27,781 bases of DNA from positions 1 through 27,781 of the forward strand of contig DAOVZS010000004.1 in NCBI GenBank assembly GCA_030635005.1. The letters run 5' to 3'. The notes beneath the pieces were generated by a model. The model was not told where the DNA came from and searched no databases. It worked only from the letters and a program-made list of their open reading frames with translations. Source of the DNA: Thiomargarita sp. GTDB lineage: Bacteria > Pseudomonadota > Gammaproteobacteria > Beggiatoales > Beggiatoaceae. This document shows, in pieces, positions 8,061 through 15,936 of this stretch. Each line of letters starts with the position of its first letter. Positions within the stretch are counted from its first letter, which is position 1. The translations under genes were made by a program, and so were the position numbers.

Positions 8061-9398
8061 ATGAAGAATGTAGATACATTAGTAGCAGATGATTCTCCAA
8101 AATTAGAACGGGATGTTTTTGAATTTAAAGATGAATTTAAAAAAAGATTGGAACAGAACGGTCCTTATTTAGCAGGAACAGCAAGCCTTTTAAAGGATAA
8201 ATATGATATTGAAGCAGGTAGTTTTCCGCTAGAAATACAGTGGAAAGATTGGCTTAATCCTTTAAATCCGATCACAAATGGGTTCTATATTATTGCAAAA
8301 CGTGATTTTGCAAAAGAGTTATATGAGAGTAGTATGAATCATACGATTACTGTACATTTGACAGTAATATCTGAAAAAGTGATCATTCATCGCATTATTT
8401 TATCTGGGGTTGGAGAATATTTTACAGTTAAACAAATCGAAGATGAAGCATCTTGGGAAAAAGCACAAGAAGATGACACTTTGGAAGCTTACCACACATA
8501 TCTAAGTGGTTATACTTTTAAAAAATATAGGGAAGAAGCACTAATAAAATATGAGGATTATAAGACAAAAAAAGGAGAACAACAACACTCTAAAATTTTC
8601 GAATTTGATATTGTGACTGTTAATGCTATGGGTGAAATCATTAACACAGAACAAACACAAACTCAATATCATATAGAAGACTTAGGTAATGGTGTGACAC
8701 TAGAAATGGTGGATATTCCAGGTGGTACATTTATAATGGGATCTGCGACTGAGCCTGAACAAGATGAAGATGAAAGTCCAGAGCATGAAGTGACTGTAAA
8801 ATCATTTTATTTAAGTAAATATCCTATCACTCAAACTCAATGGAAAGCTGTTATGGGTAATAACCCCTCTTTTTTTAAAGGGGATACACGTCCTGTTGAA
8901 CGGGTTTTATGGCATGATACTCTCAAATTTTATAAACGTCTTTCTGAAATAACAGGGCGCGCTTATCGCTTACCTAGTGAAGCAGAATGGGAATATGCTT
9001 GTCGTGCAAATACAACAACATATTTTCATTATGGTGATGTTGTTAATGCTGAATTGGTCAATTATAATGCTAAAAATGAGTCGAAAGGTATTTATTTAGA
9101 AGAAACAAGCAATGTAGGTAGTTTTTCCCCGAATGCATTTGGTTTATACGATATGCATGGAAATGTATATGAATGGTGCGCTGATCCTTGGCATGAAAAT
9201 TATGACGGAGCACCCTCTTTTGCACGTGTTTGGGAAGAAGGGGGCGTTTCTTCAAAACGAATACTACGCGGTGGTTCATGGTTAAGTACGCAATGGTATT
9301 GTCGTAGTACGACGCGCAACTGGCTTTCAACAGTCAATTTGTATGACAATGTTGGTTTCCGTGTCGCTTTGATTGCGAATGCTTGGTGTTCTACGTGA
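8061..9398 (+). CDS. FGE/SUMF1-fold domain protein with a novel N-terminal region
   Basis: 445 residues, no signal peptide or membrane segment. Residues about 208-437 form a formylglycine-generating-enzyme-type (C-type lectin-like) domain: MVDIPGGTFIMGSATEPEQD, SKYPITQTQWKAVMG, RLPSEAEWEYACRA, GLYDMHGNVYEWCAD, RILRGGSW and NVGFRVA. In true FGE two cysteines a few residues after RGGS bind copper; here the first position is Ser409 and only Cys414 remains, so classic sulfatase-activating activity is doubtful. Residues 1-207 match nothing I recognise, apart from a short helical stretch at 131-160 (DTLEAYHTYLSGY) like a degenerate TPR-type repeat. It lies 47 bases after the M23 peptidase gene. Many members of this family are binding proteins or parts of signalling systems; its role here is unknown. 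Confidence 0.85.
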   Translation: MKNVDTLVADDSPKLERDVFEFKDEFKKRLEQNGPYLAGTASLLKDKYDIEAGSFPLEIQWKDWLNPLNPITNGFYIIAKRDFAKELYESSMNHTITVHLTVISEKVIIHRIILSGVGEYFTVKQIEDEASWEKAQEDDTLEAYHTYLSGYTFKKYREEALIKYEDYKTKKGEQQHSKIFEFDIVTVNAMGEIINTEQTQTQYHIEDLGNGVTLEMVDIPGGTFIMGSATEPEQDEDESPEHEVTVKSFYLSKYPITQTQWKAVMGNNPSFFKGDTRPVERVLWHDTLKFYKRLSEITGRAYRLPSEAEWEYACRANTTTYFHYGDVVNAELVNYNAKNESKGIYLEETSNVGSFSPNAFGLYDMHGNVYEWCADPWHENYDGAPSFARVWEEGGVSSKRILRGGSWLSTQWYCRSTTRNWLSTVNLYDNVGFRVALIANAWCST

Positions 9399-9419
9399 AC
9401 ATACAGTGACGAAAAATTA

Positions 9420-9444
9420 TTCCCACGTGATTATTTCGTGGGAA
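9420..9444. terminator. Hairpin between convergent genes
   Basis: Perfect inverted repeat TTCCCACG (9420-9427) / CGTGGGAA (9437-9444) with a nine-base loop, 21 bases after the FGE-fold gene stop and 23 bases beyond the ypjD stop. Its place between convergent genes suggests a bidirectional terminator, though there is no clear T-run on the plus side. Confidence 0.5.
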
Positions 9445-9471
9445 CGTGAGACTATGGGAACGTGAGACTAT
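9440..9471. repeat. Two perfect tandem copies of a 16-bp unit
   Basis: GGGAACGTGAGACTAT at 9440-9455 is repeated immediately at 9456-9471. The first copy overlaps the right arm of the hairpin, and the second reaches the last codons of ypjD (which ends at 9468). Confidence 0.9.
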
Positions 9472-10256
9472 CGTTGTAAAATCAGCTCTAATACCAATTT
9501 GCTACCAAAATAAGCAAACATCAGTATCACAAATCCACTAATATTCCAACGTATTGCAGTTTTACCCCGCCAACCATAACGCCAATGTCCCCACAATAAA
9601 GTGGCAAAAACACTCCAAGCAATAAGTGACAATACGGTTTTGTGTACCTTATGCTGTACAAATATATCTTCTAAAAAAATAAGACCACTTAGCAAACTAA
9701 ATGTCAGTAACACAAATCCTAAAGCAATCATTTGAAACAGTAACTTTTCCATCACTTGCAAAGGCGGTAATCTTTGCATGACCCAAGCGGGGTGTTTATG
9801 GTGTAGTTGATAATCTTGAAGTGCTAAAAAAACCGCTTGCAAAGCGGAAATGCTTAATAAACTATATGCAATGATGGAAAATAGAATATGAAGACGTACC
9901 CCAAAATCTTGCGCTACTGATACAATCCGTTCTGTATGAAAAGAGGCTTCTAAAACTATCATCATAGCTGCTAAAATAAATAAGATAAATGCAAGATTTT
10001 CCACAGGTTGTCGTATTAAACTTAGCAATAATAATAAAACAATCATCCAAGAAATCAAGGAACCCGCATTGAAAAAACCTAAATTTAATCCTAATGGTGT
10101 GAGTATATTCTGATATAACACCACCGCATGTAGGCTTACTGCGATCCCTCCTAACAGGAGTAACATATGTTTACGATTCAGGCTACCTATTTTAAAAAAT
10201 CGTGATAAGGCAGCTGCAATGTATAATAATATCGCAGATAAACTGACTAGATTCAC
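9468..10256 (-). CDS. ypjD: YpjD/CcsA-like inner-membrane cytochrome c assembly family protein
   Basis: 262 residues, almost wholly hydrophobic, about eight membrane helices. It belongs to the cytochrome c assembly (CcsA/CcmF/HemX-like) superfamily. The C-terminal pattern fits the gammaproteobacterial YpjD group: WGHWRYGWRGKTAIRWNISG followed by YFGSKLVLEL. Histidines in or near helices include His43 (SLHAVVLY), one in GVRLHILFSIIAYSLL, and one in HKVHKTVLSLIAW, positions where superfamily members hold haem. In many gammaproteobacteria ypjD lies next to ffh; here it follows two coiled-coil genes and ends at a convergent FGE-fold gene. A start at the 10256 ATG gives the usual N-terminus. The family is confident; a direct role in cytochrome c assembly is unproven for this subgroup. 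Confidence 0.85.
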   Translation of the reverse strand: MNLVSLSAILLYIAAALSRFFKIGSLNRKHMLLLLGGIAVSLHAVVLYQNILTPLGLNLGFFNAGSLISWMIVLLLLLSLIRQPVENLAFILFILAAMMIVLEASFHTERIVSVAQDFGVRLHILFSIIAYSLLSISALQAVFLALQDYQLHHKHPAWVMQRLPPLQVMEKLLFQMIALGFVLLTFSLLSGLIFLEDIFVQHKVHKTVLSLIAWSVFATLLWGHWRYGWRGKTAIRWNISGFVILMFAYFGSKLVLELILQR

Positions 10257-10275
10257 AAGCGTGTTCCTATATCGT

Positions 10276-10316
10276 TTTTGAGGATCGATATTTTAAAATA
10301 AATACAATCCTCAAAA
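10276..10316 (-). terminator. Stem-loop after the coiled-coil genes
   Basis: TTTTGAGGAT (10276-10285) pairs with ATCCTCAAAA (10307-10316). The 21-base loop contains a second palindrome, TATTTTAAAATA (10289-10300). It sits between the second coiled-coil gene and ypjD and may be a terminator or partial attenuator for the upstream transcript. The same structure would also form on the plus strand. Confidence 0.45.
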
Positions 10317-10330
10317 TATGGTTGATTAAA

Positions 10331-11392
10331 TTATTTAGATTTTGGTTGACTTTTAGCCTGTTCTAAGGCAATTTCTTTTAATGCAGCAAAAGAATTTTGA
10401 TGTGCTCCTCCCTCAATGGCTTTCACTGCTAATTCTTGTGCTTGTTTGAATGCGGATTCCAATTGTTTGGATAACTTATCAATTTGGCTATTCTGATTTT
10501 TCACTTGTTCTTCTAAAGCATGAATCTTTAATTGATACACGTTTTCATCACCAATAAACTCTTTGGTGACTAAATCTGTTTTAATTTTGGCTTGATGACG
10601 TGCAATACCTGTACCTTCATCTTTGGCTTTTTTGATAGCCGCTTTCAAATCATTAGGAAAACCGTCCACTTTGGCTTTGGAATCTTGAAACTGTTTTTCC
10701 CGTTGTGTCAGTGCTGTCTCATGCTCTGTCCAAGTTTTACGACGTGTTTCTTCCTGTTCATCTAAAGCTTGTTGCTGTTGCTGTTGTTGTTGCTTGTATT
10801 CTTCACCGCTTAATCCACGTTGCAAGGTTAAATTATAACGATATTCTGTATCATCACGCTTTTGGATTTTCTTATCAGAAGAGTCATTGTCTTGTAAACG
10901 GGCGTTTGTTTCTTCTTTTTCATCTTGCCAAGCTTTGTTTTTTATCAACCACGCATTGTCACATTCATCATGCTTTTGTTTTTGAGTTTCTTGATATGTT
11001 TTGGATAAGTCTGTATACTGTTTTAACAGGTTACCCAAGGTATCTTCTGCAATACTTATCTTATATAAGTCTACTAAATGAGTACTTTCAGTATCCACTT
11101 GAGTGCGTACATCTTTAAGATGTGAGGCTTCAACGAGTAGGTTTGTCGATAATTGACTCAAAGCCAGATTAAATGTTTCACCCATTGCCACCAAGTTTTG
11201 AATCACTTTATCCATTGCAGCATGTGTATACTGTGTTGCATTCTCTGTACTTTCATTTTTAGGTTCGCTTGCAACTGTTGGGGTTAATACTTGTTCCTGC
11301 TGCGTTTCTAATGTTTTAAAAGCAATTTCTAATTCTTTATACGCGACGAGAATTTCTGCTTTAGTACTTCTAGGCTGCACTTTTTTGACCAT
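10331..11392 (-). CDS. Coiled-coil protein of unknown function, paralogue B
   Basis: 353 residues, highly charged, no signal peptide or membrane helix. Residues 1-55 form a short Ser/Thr-Lys start (STKAEILVAYKELEIAFKTL). About 55-125 is a helical segment beginning QYTHAAMDKVIQNL. About 130-330 is almost continuous predicted coiled coil, including eight consecutive Gln (codons at 10769-10792). The end, LEEQVKNQNSQIDKLSKQLE then AQELAVKAIEGG, aligns with the upstream neighbour (RISQLSEQMQ ... QIQQLAMTAV). I do not recognise the family. The start is supported by TGAGG ten bases upstream. It begins 16 bases after the first paralogue, so the two are very likely one operon and could form hetero-oligomers. 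A filament, scaffold or cytoskeletal role is only a guess from composition. Confidence 0.8.
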   Translation of the reverse strand: MVKKVQPRSTKAEILVAYKELEIAFKTLETQQEQVLTPTVASEPKNESTENATQYTHAAMDKVIQNLVAMGETFNLALSQLSTNLLVEASHLKDVRTQVDTESTHLVDLYKISIAEDTLGNLLKQYTDLSKTYQETQKQKHDECDNAWLIKNKAWQDEKEETNARLQDNDSSDKKIQKRDDTEYRYNLTLQRGLSGEEYKQQQQQQQQALDEQEETRRKTWTEHETALTQREKQFQDSKAKVDGFPNDLKAAIKKAKDEGTGIARHQAKIKTDLVTKEFIGDENVYQLKIHALEEQVKNQNSQIDKLSKQLESAFKQAQELAVKAIEGGAHQNSFAALKEIALEQAKSQPKSK

Positions 11393-11408
11393 TATTGAAA
11401 GTCCTCAG

Positions 11409-12395
11409 TTAGGCGGTGGCTTGTTTAGATTGCCCTGTACTGGACACGGCTGTCATGGCAAGTTGTTGTATTTGCAGAGACGCTGCTTGCATTTGTTCGG
11501 ATAATTGACTAATACGTGTTTTCTGTTCGGTGACAGTTTGGTTGAGAGATTCCAGCTTTAATTCAAAACCTTGATGCTTAGATTCTCGCTCTTTTTCCAA
11601 TAATTTAGATTTATTCTCTTCATCCTTAATCGTCTCTTTAATAGCACTTTCACGGTTTTGTTTCACTGCTTCTTCAATCTCTTTGGGAATAGATTCAATT
11701 TTAGTGGTGTATTCAAGTAAATTTTCTTGTTCTTTATCAAGAAATCGTTTTCGTTCTGCCCAATCTTTATCTTTGATTCTTTGCTCTTCTTCAAGTTGAC
11801 GTTCTAAAGCCCGCTGACGTTTTCCGTAATCATCGGAATTTTCGGTGTGTTGCCAATTGCGTTTATAATCATGCTCTTCTTCAGATAATTGACGATTTTT
11901 TTCCTGTTCAGTGTGTTGTTTTTTTGTCTGAATGTCATAATCTTGTTGTTGTTTTTGCCAAATATCACGTTGTTGGGATATCTCTTTTTCCAGCACTTCA
12001 ATCTTTTGACTGTGTTCTTCTGCAGTCACTGTTAATGTCTTCTGATGCTCTTGTTGTAAAATATTAAGTGCTTCAGCAGCTATTTGAGTATGACACAAGT
12101 TTGTTAAACGTTGTTTTTCGACTTGAATGGCTTGTTGAATATGTGCCAATTTTTCCACTTCAGACGTCATTTTCTGCGTCAAATCTTCGATGGATTGACC
12201 AAAACTGGATTGTAATTGTGCTAAGAATTGAAAAATACTGTCATGAGTGTAGGTTGAAGCCTGTTGAACAAGATCTTTATCTTTTTGTCTCGCAGCGATC
12301 TCTTGTTTTGTGGCGACTTTTTGGGATACAGACTGATAGTCTGCACGTAACTTTTCAAATTCTTTGAGAATGGTTTGTGGATCTGAGTGTGACAT
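11409..12395 (-). CDS. Coiled-coil protein of unknown function, paralogue A
   Basis: 328 residues from the ATG at 12395 (MSHSDPQTILKEFEKLRADY). The frame also has an ATG two codons upstream at 12401, but a GAGA element lies only one base before it and seven bases before 12395, so 12395 is preferred. Layout matches the next gene: short helical start, TYTHDSIFQFLAQLQSSF segment (about 50-67), then a long Glu/Gln/Lys-rich coiled coil, a mid-protein ESIPKEIEEAVKQNRESAI segment (compare DGFPNDLKAAIKKAKDEG in the paralogue), and a C-terminal heptad block RISQLSEQMQAASLQIQQLA. No membrane or signal segment. Family not recognised. A near-consensus promoter lies directly upstream, suggesting substantial expression. 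Confidence 0.8.
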   Translation of the reverse strand: MSHSDPQTILKEFEKLRADYQSVSQKVATKQEIAARQKDKDLVQQASTYTHDSIFQFLAQLQSSFGQSIEDLTQKMTSEVEKLAHIQQAIQVEKQRLTNLCHTQIAAEALNILQQEHQKTLTVTAEEHSQKIEVLEKEISQQRDIWQKQQQDYDIQTKKQHTEQEKNRQLSEEEHDYKRNWQHTENSDDYGKRQRALERQLEEEQRIKDKDWAERKRFLDKEQENLLEYTTKIESIPKEIEEAVKQNRESAIKETIKDEENKSKLLEKERESKHQGFELKLESLNQTVTEQKTRISQLSEQMQAASLQIQQLAMTAVSSTGQSKQATA

Positions 12396-12429
12396 ATTCA
12401 TTTCTCATTTTTCAAATTAAGTAAAATAT

Positions 12430-12457
12430 ATTATAACATAAATGAGATTTTTGTCAA
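12430..12457 (-). promoter_or_regulatory. Near-consensus sigma-70 promoter of the coiled-coil operon
   Basis: On the minus strand: -35 TTGACA (12457-12452), 16-base spacer, -10 TATAAT (12435-12430) with an extended TG one base upstream of the hexamer (TGTTATAAT). Both hexamers are perfect. The predicted transcript start near 12423 gives a leader of about 28 bases to the start codon at 12395. It is the best promoter match seen in the window. Confidence 0.75.
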
Positions 12458-12488
12458 ACTTTTAGGCAGGAAATGTGAAGAGAAAATT

Positions 12489-12519
12489 GAAACCAAGTTT
12501 ATCTTAAAAACTTGGTTTC
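12489..12519. terminator. 12-bp-stem palindrome after erpA
   Basis: GAAACCAAGTTT (12489-12500) and AAACTTGGTTTC (12508-12519) are perfectly complementary with a seven-base loop. The structure begins ten bases past the erpA stop and is followed on the minus strand by AATTTTCTC, so it likely ends the long pheS-to-erpA transcript. Its symmetric, AT-flanked form also resembles dispersed palindromes of filamentous bacteria. Confidence 0.65.
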
Positions 12520-12528
12520 TCTAAAGAC

Positions 12529-12876
12529 TTAAGGCGTAAAAGAAGAACCGCATCCACAAGTAGTGACAGCGTTAGGATTACGAATTACAAATTGAGAACC
12601 TTCTAAGCCTTCTGTATAATCAATTTCAGCACCGACAAGATATTGATAACTCATTGGATCTATTAACAATTTGACGCCTTGATTTTCAACAACGGTATCA
12701 TCTTCTTGGGTATTTTTATCGAATGTAAAGCCATATTGAAAACCTGAACATCCTCCACCTTGAACAAACACGCGTAGCATAAGGCTATCATCGTTTTCTT
12801 CCTTAATCAATTGTTGTACTTTATTAGCGGCATTGTCAGTAAACAATAAAGGGGTAGGTATTGCTTCTTCACTCAT
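12529..12876 (-). CDS. erpA: Iron-sulfur cluster insertion protein, A-type carrier
   Basis: 115 residues. A-type carriers accept [2Fe-2S]/[4Fe-4S] clusters from the Isc machinery and pass them to apoproteins; in E. coli ErpA serves the isoprenoid enzymes IspG/IspH. Seen: the three cluster-ligand cysteines Cys43 (GGGCSGFQYGF), Cys107 and Cys109 (TTCGCGSSF), and the family segments LRVFVQGGGCSGF, LIDPMSYQYLVGAEIDY and GSQFVIRNPNA. The full-length QYGF/IDP/NPNA pattern matches ErpA better than IscA or SufA. A GGAG ribosome-binding site lies eight bases before the ATG. It follows the merR-type gene by 21 bases and appears to be the last gene of the long minus-strand run. Confidence 0.93.
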   Translation of the reverse strand: MSEEAIPTPLLFTDNAANKVQQLIKEENDDSLMLRVFVQGGGCSGFQYGFTFDKNTQEDDTVVENQGVKLLIDPMSYQYLVGAEIDYTEGLEGSQFVIRNPNAVTTCGCGSSFTP

Positions 12877-12897
12877 CGTCGTTTCTCCATTAATAAA

Positions 12898-13254
12898 TTA
12901 TGTTAAAATTTCTAACACTTCTTCAAGTTCTTTACGTAATTGTCGAATAAGTTGTTGGCTTTTTTGCATATCTTCCCCTGCGGTTTCACCTAATAAATGT
13001 TGTTTCGCACCGCTAATGGTAAAGCCTTGTTCATACAATAATCCACGAATTTGACGAATTAAAATGACATCTTGTCGTTGATAATAACGCCTATTTCCAC
13101 GTCGTTTAATAGGGCGAAGTTGGGGAAATTCTTGTTCCCAATAACGTAATACATGAGGTTTCACAGCACATAATTCACTGACTTCACCAATTGTAAAATA
13201 ACGTTTCCCTGGAATAACTGGGAGATCACTTACGTTTCTTGTGAGTTCTAGCAT
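12898..13254 (-). CDS. MerR family transcriptional regulator (ihfA-linked type)
   Basis: 118 residues. A MerR-type winged helix-turn-helix occupies about residues 18-90: YFTIGEVSELCAVKPHVLRYWEQEF, with RGNRRYYQRQDVILIRQIRG as wing and linker. A short C-terminal helix (MQKSQQLIRQLRKELEEVLE) is the likely dimer coil. No metal-binding cysteine cluster or large effector domain follows, so the ligand is unknown. This small regulator is a known neighbour of ihfA after pheST in gammaproteobacteria. Its start overlaps the end of ihfA by 29 bases in another frame, which suggests coupled translation. A later internal start is possible but would trim the N-terminus before the helix-turn-helix. Confidence 0.88.
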   Translation of the reverse strand: MLELTRNVSDLPVIPGKRYFTIGEVSELCAVKPHVLRYWEQEFPQLRPIKRRGNRRYYQRQDVILIRQIRGLLYEQGFTISGAKQHLLGETAGEDMQKSQQLIRQLRKELEEVLEILT

Positions 13255-13534
13255 AAGTTTCTATCCGTATTCTTAGTTTTTGACCTGGTTTAAAGGTAAC
13301 AACACGCCTTGCACTAATTGGGATTTCTTTCCCTGTTTTTGGGTTTCTGCCAGGACGTTCTAGTTTATCATGTAAATCAAAGTTACCAAATCCAGAGAGT
13401 TTAACGTGCTCTCCTGCTTCTAAAGCGAAACGGATTTCTTCAAAAAACGATTCTACCATTTCTTTAGCTTCTCGTTTATTTAAACCCACTTCATTATAAA
13501 GCCCGTCTGCTAATGCTGCTTTAGTTAATGCCAT
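13226..13534 (-). CDS. ihfA: Integration host factor alpha subunit
   Basis: 102 residues. With IhfB it forms the sequence-specific DNA-bending heterodimer that shapes the nucleoid and assists sigma-54 promoters, recombination and replication. Seen: MALTKAALADGLYNEVGLNK N-terminal helix, SGFGNFDLHDK turn, and the beta-arm sequence GRNPKTGKEIPISARRVVTF with the DNA-intercalating proline region. The alpha call rests on LNKREAKEMVESFFEEI and the RERP-like spacing LERPGRNPKTG. It starts three bases after the pheT stop, with its ribosome-binding site AAGGA inside the last pheT codons, the classical pheT-ihfA arrangement. The partner ihfB lies about 3.5 kb upstream in the same direction. Confidence 0.95.
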   Translation of the reverse strand: MALTKAALADGLYNEVGLNKREAKEMVESFFEEIRFALEAGEHVKLSGFGNFDLHDKLERPGRNPKTGKEIPISARRVVTFKPGQKLRIRIETYARTHKKRK

Positions 13535-13537
13535 AGT

Positions 13538-15892
13538 TTATTTCCTTAAGTGTGCTCCTAAATTTTGTTCAAGTGTACTGAGCACCTGTTCAAGCACCGT
13601 ATCCACTTCTGAATCGATCAAATTGCGCGCTAATGCTTGAAAAACTAAGAGGATGGCTACTCCTTTATGTTTGTCTTTAATTCCAATTCCTTGATAAACA
13701 TCAAATAATTGGCAATCAATCAATATTTCGGGTGCAATCTTTGTAATACAATCAAGTAATTGTGTCGCACTCACCCCTTCTGGGACGCTTATAGCAATAT
13801 CCCTACGCATAGATGGATATTTAGACACCTCTTTAAATTGAGGTAACGGTGCTATGCATAATGGGGAGAGTCGTAATTCAAATAAGTACACAGGTGCTAT
13901 TAAATCTAACGTTTCAATTAGATTCGGATGCAGGGTTCCCATAATGCCTATGCATTCTTTTTCCTGATAAATCCTGGCTGTTTGTCCAGGATGTAACGCA
14001 GGATGTGTGCTTTCTGAAAAATGATAGCCATTGCTTAAACTTAATAAGGCTTCAATATCTCCTTTAACATCGAAAAAATCAACATGTTGTCCTTTTTCTC
14101 CCCATTGTTCAGGAGAACGAGCCCCACTTACAATCCCTGCGATCATCATTTCTTGATGTATTTTGACCTTTTCTTGAACAAATCTTAAGCCTGTTTCAAA
14201 AAAACGTACTCTATGTTGTTGACGTTTTTGGTTATAGGCTAATGCTTGTATTAATCCAGGCCATAAAGAAGTTCGCATGACTGCCATATCACTTGCAATA
14301 GGATTTGCTAAAGCAATAGACTCAGTATCAGGGCTAAAGTGTGCTTGTACTTTGGGATCAACGAAGCTATAGGTAATTGCTTCTTGATAATCTCGTTGAA
14401 CAAGTACGGCTTGAAGCTGTGTTAAGGTCACCGATTGTTGTGGGTGCATCACCATACTTGATTTTGGAGGATGGCTGGGTAAATGATTATAGCCATGTAC
14501 TCGTGCTAATTCTTCAATTAAATCAACTTCAATGGCAATATCAAATCGAAAACTGGGAGGAGAAACGTGCCATGTTTCTCCGTGCTGTTCAATTTTCAAG
14601 CCTAAACGTGTTAATATGTCGCTAATTTCGCTCGTTTCTAAAGATTTTCCCAATATACGTTGAATTCTTGACGCACGGAGTTCAATGATTGGAGGAGCAG
14701 TTCTTTGTTCAGCGACTTCAATAATTGGACCTGCGTTTCCGCCCACAATATCTAATAATAATGTAGTCGCACGTTCCATAGCACGAATTTGCAAGGCAGG
14801 ATCAACGCCACGTTCAAAGCGGTGTGAGGAATCGGTGTGTAATCCATAACGTCGTGCACAACCAGAAGCATATTGTGGTTCAAAAAATGCACTTTCTAAA
14901 AAGATATCTTGCGTATTCATCATTACGGCAGATTCTGCACCTCCCATTACCCCAGCCATCGCAAGAGGCTGTTTTTGATCTGCAATAATGAGTGTTTTTT
15001 CATCTAATTGGACGGTGTGTTCATTTAATAATGTGAGCAATTCTCCAGTACGTGCCATTCTGACTTGTATACCCCCCGATAAAGCATTAAGATCAAAGGC
15101 ATGCATGGGTTGCCCTAATTCTAATAACACATAATTGGTGATATCAACAATGGCTGTAATGCTACGTAGTCCGCTACGCCGCAAACGTTCTTGCATCCAT
15201 AATGGCGTTTGGGATTGAGCGTTGACGTTTTTAATGACACGCCCCACATAACGAGGACAGGCTTTGGTATGCTGAATAGTTACCGGAAATGTATCAGAAA
15301 TACTGGCAACTATGGGCGTGTATTCAGGTACAGAAACAGGACTACGTGTTAATACACCCACTTCACGTGCGATCCCTTCAATACTTAAGCAATCTCCACG
15401 ATTAGGGGTAAGATCAATATCAATACTGACATCTTCTAATTGTAAATAATGCCGTATATCTTCACCAATAGGTGCATCAAAAGGCAAAGGCATTAAACCT
15501 TCTGAACTGTCTGCTAAGCCTAATTCTTGAGCAGAACATAACATCCCATAAGAGAGCACTCCGCGTAATTTACTTTTTTTAATCTTTAAACCTTCTAAAC
15601 GTGCCCCAATCAAAGCGGTAGGTACACGTAAACCAACAACAACATTAGAAGCACCACACACAATTGTTAAGGATTCTTCAGCTCCTACATTGACGTGACA
15701 AATTTGAAGTTTTTGAGCATCTGGATGTGCTTCAACAGAAAGTACTTCTCCAATAACTACTTTATTAAATGTTGCAGCGACGGGTTTAACACTATCGACC
15801 TCCAAACCTGCCATTGTTATTTTCTTGACTAATTCATCGGTGAGTAATGGTGGATTAACCCAATCTCGTAACCAGTTTTCACTGAATATCAT
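13538..15892 (-). CDS. pheT: Phenylalanyl-tRNA synthetase beta subunit
   Basis: 784 residues, normal length. With PheS it forms the (alpha-beta)2 enzyme that charges tRNA-Phe. Domains in order: N-terminal MIFSENWLRDWVNPPLLTDE, EMAP-like tRNA-binding domain (about 39-150, with HPDAQKLQICHVNVG and GMLCSAQELGL), B3/B4 editing region, B5 domain (about 400-475), catalytic-like core, and the C-terminal ferredoxin-fold anticodon-binding domain (about 690-784, FKEVSKYPSMRRDIAISV). The ribosome-binding site AAAGG sits nine bases before the ATG, within a 44-base gap after lapB. In most gammaproteobacteria pheS lies directly upstream; here lapB does, and pheS is about 7.5 kb further upstream. Confidence 0.97.
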   Translation of the reverse strand: MIFSENWLRDWVNPPLLTDELVKKITMAGLEVDSVKPVAATFNKVVIGEVLSVEAHPDAQKLQICHVNVGAEESLTIVCGASNVVVGLRVPTALIGARLEGLKIKKSKLRGVLSYGMLCSAQELGLADSSEGLMPLPFDAPIGEDIRHYLQLEDVSIDIDLTPNRGDCLSIEGIAREVGVLTRSPVSVPEYTPIVASISDTFPVTIQHTKACPRYVGRVIKNVNAQSQTPLWMQERLRRSGLRSITAIVDITNYVLLELGQPMHAFDLNALSGGIQVRMARTGELLTLLNEHTVQLDEKTLIIADQKQPLAMAGVMGGAESAVMMNTQDIFLESAFFEPQYASGCARRYGLHTDSSHRFERGVDPALQIRAMERATTLLLDIVGGNAGPIIEVAEQRTAPPIIELRASRIQRILGKSLETSEISDILTRLGLKIEQHGETWHVSPPSFRFDIAIEVDLIEELARVHGYNHLPSHPPKSSMVMHPQQSVTLTQLQAVLVQRDYQEAITYSFVDPKVQAHFSPDTESIALANPIASDMAVMRTSLWPGLIQALAYNQKRQQHRVRFFETGLRFVQEKVKIHQEMMIAGIVSGARSPEQWGEKGQHVDFFDVKGDIEALLSLSNGYHFSESTHPALHPGQTARIYQEKECIGIMGTLHPNLIETLDLIAPVYLFELRLSPLCIAPLPQFKEVSKYPSMRRDIAISVPEGVSATQLLDCITKIAPEILIDCQLFDVYQGIGIKDKHKGVAILLVFQALARNLIDSEVDTVLEQVLSTLEQNLGAHLRK

Positions 15893-15936
15893 TTTGTGTT
15901 ACCTTTAGAATTTTGATTGTATATCATCTGATCACA

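Noticed and set aside
9267..9374. Possible variable region of a diversity-generating retroelement at the C-terminus of the FGE-fold protein (RGGSW...CRS...GFRV), with a hairpin just downstream
   Set aside because: The protein pattern and hairpin fit such targets, but many putatively variable codons end in A or G (TTA, ACG, CAA, TGG, TCA, ACA, TTG), which a template rich in AAC/AAT codons would not give. No reverse transcriptase or template repeat is in the window. A genome search for a near-identical copy differing only at adenines would settle it.
12068..12367. A 99-codon plus-strand frame opposite coiled-coil paralogue A
   Set aside because: Antisense shadow of a low-complexity coiled-coil gene; no start signal or recognised motif.
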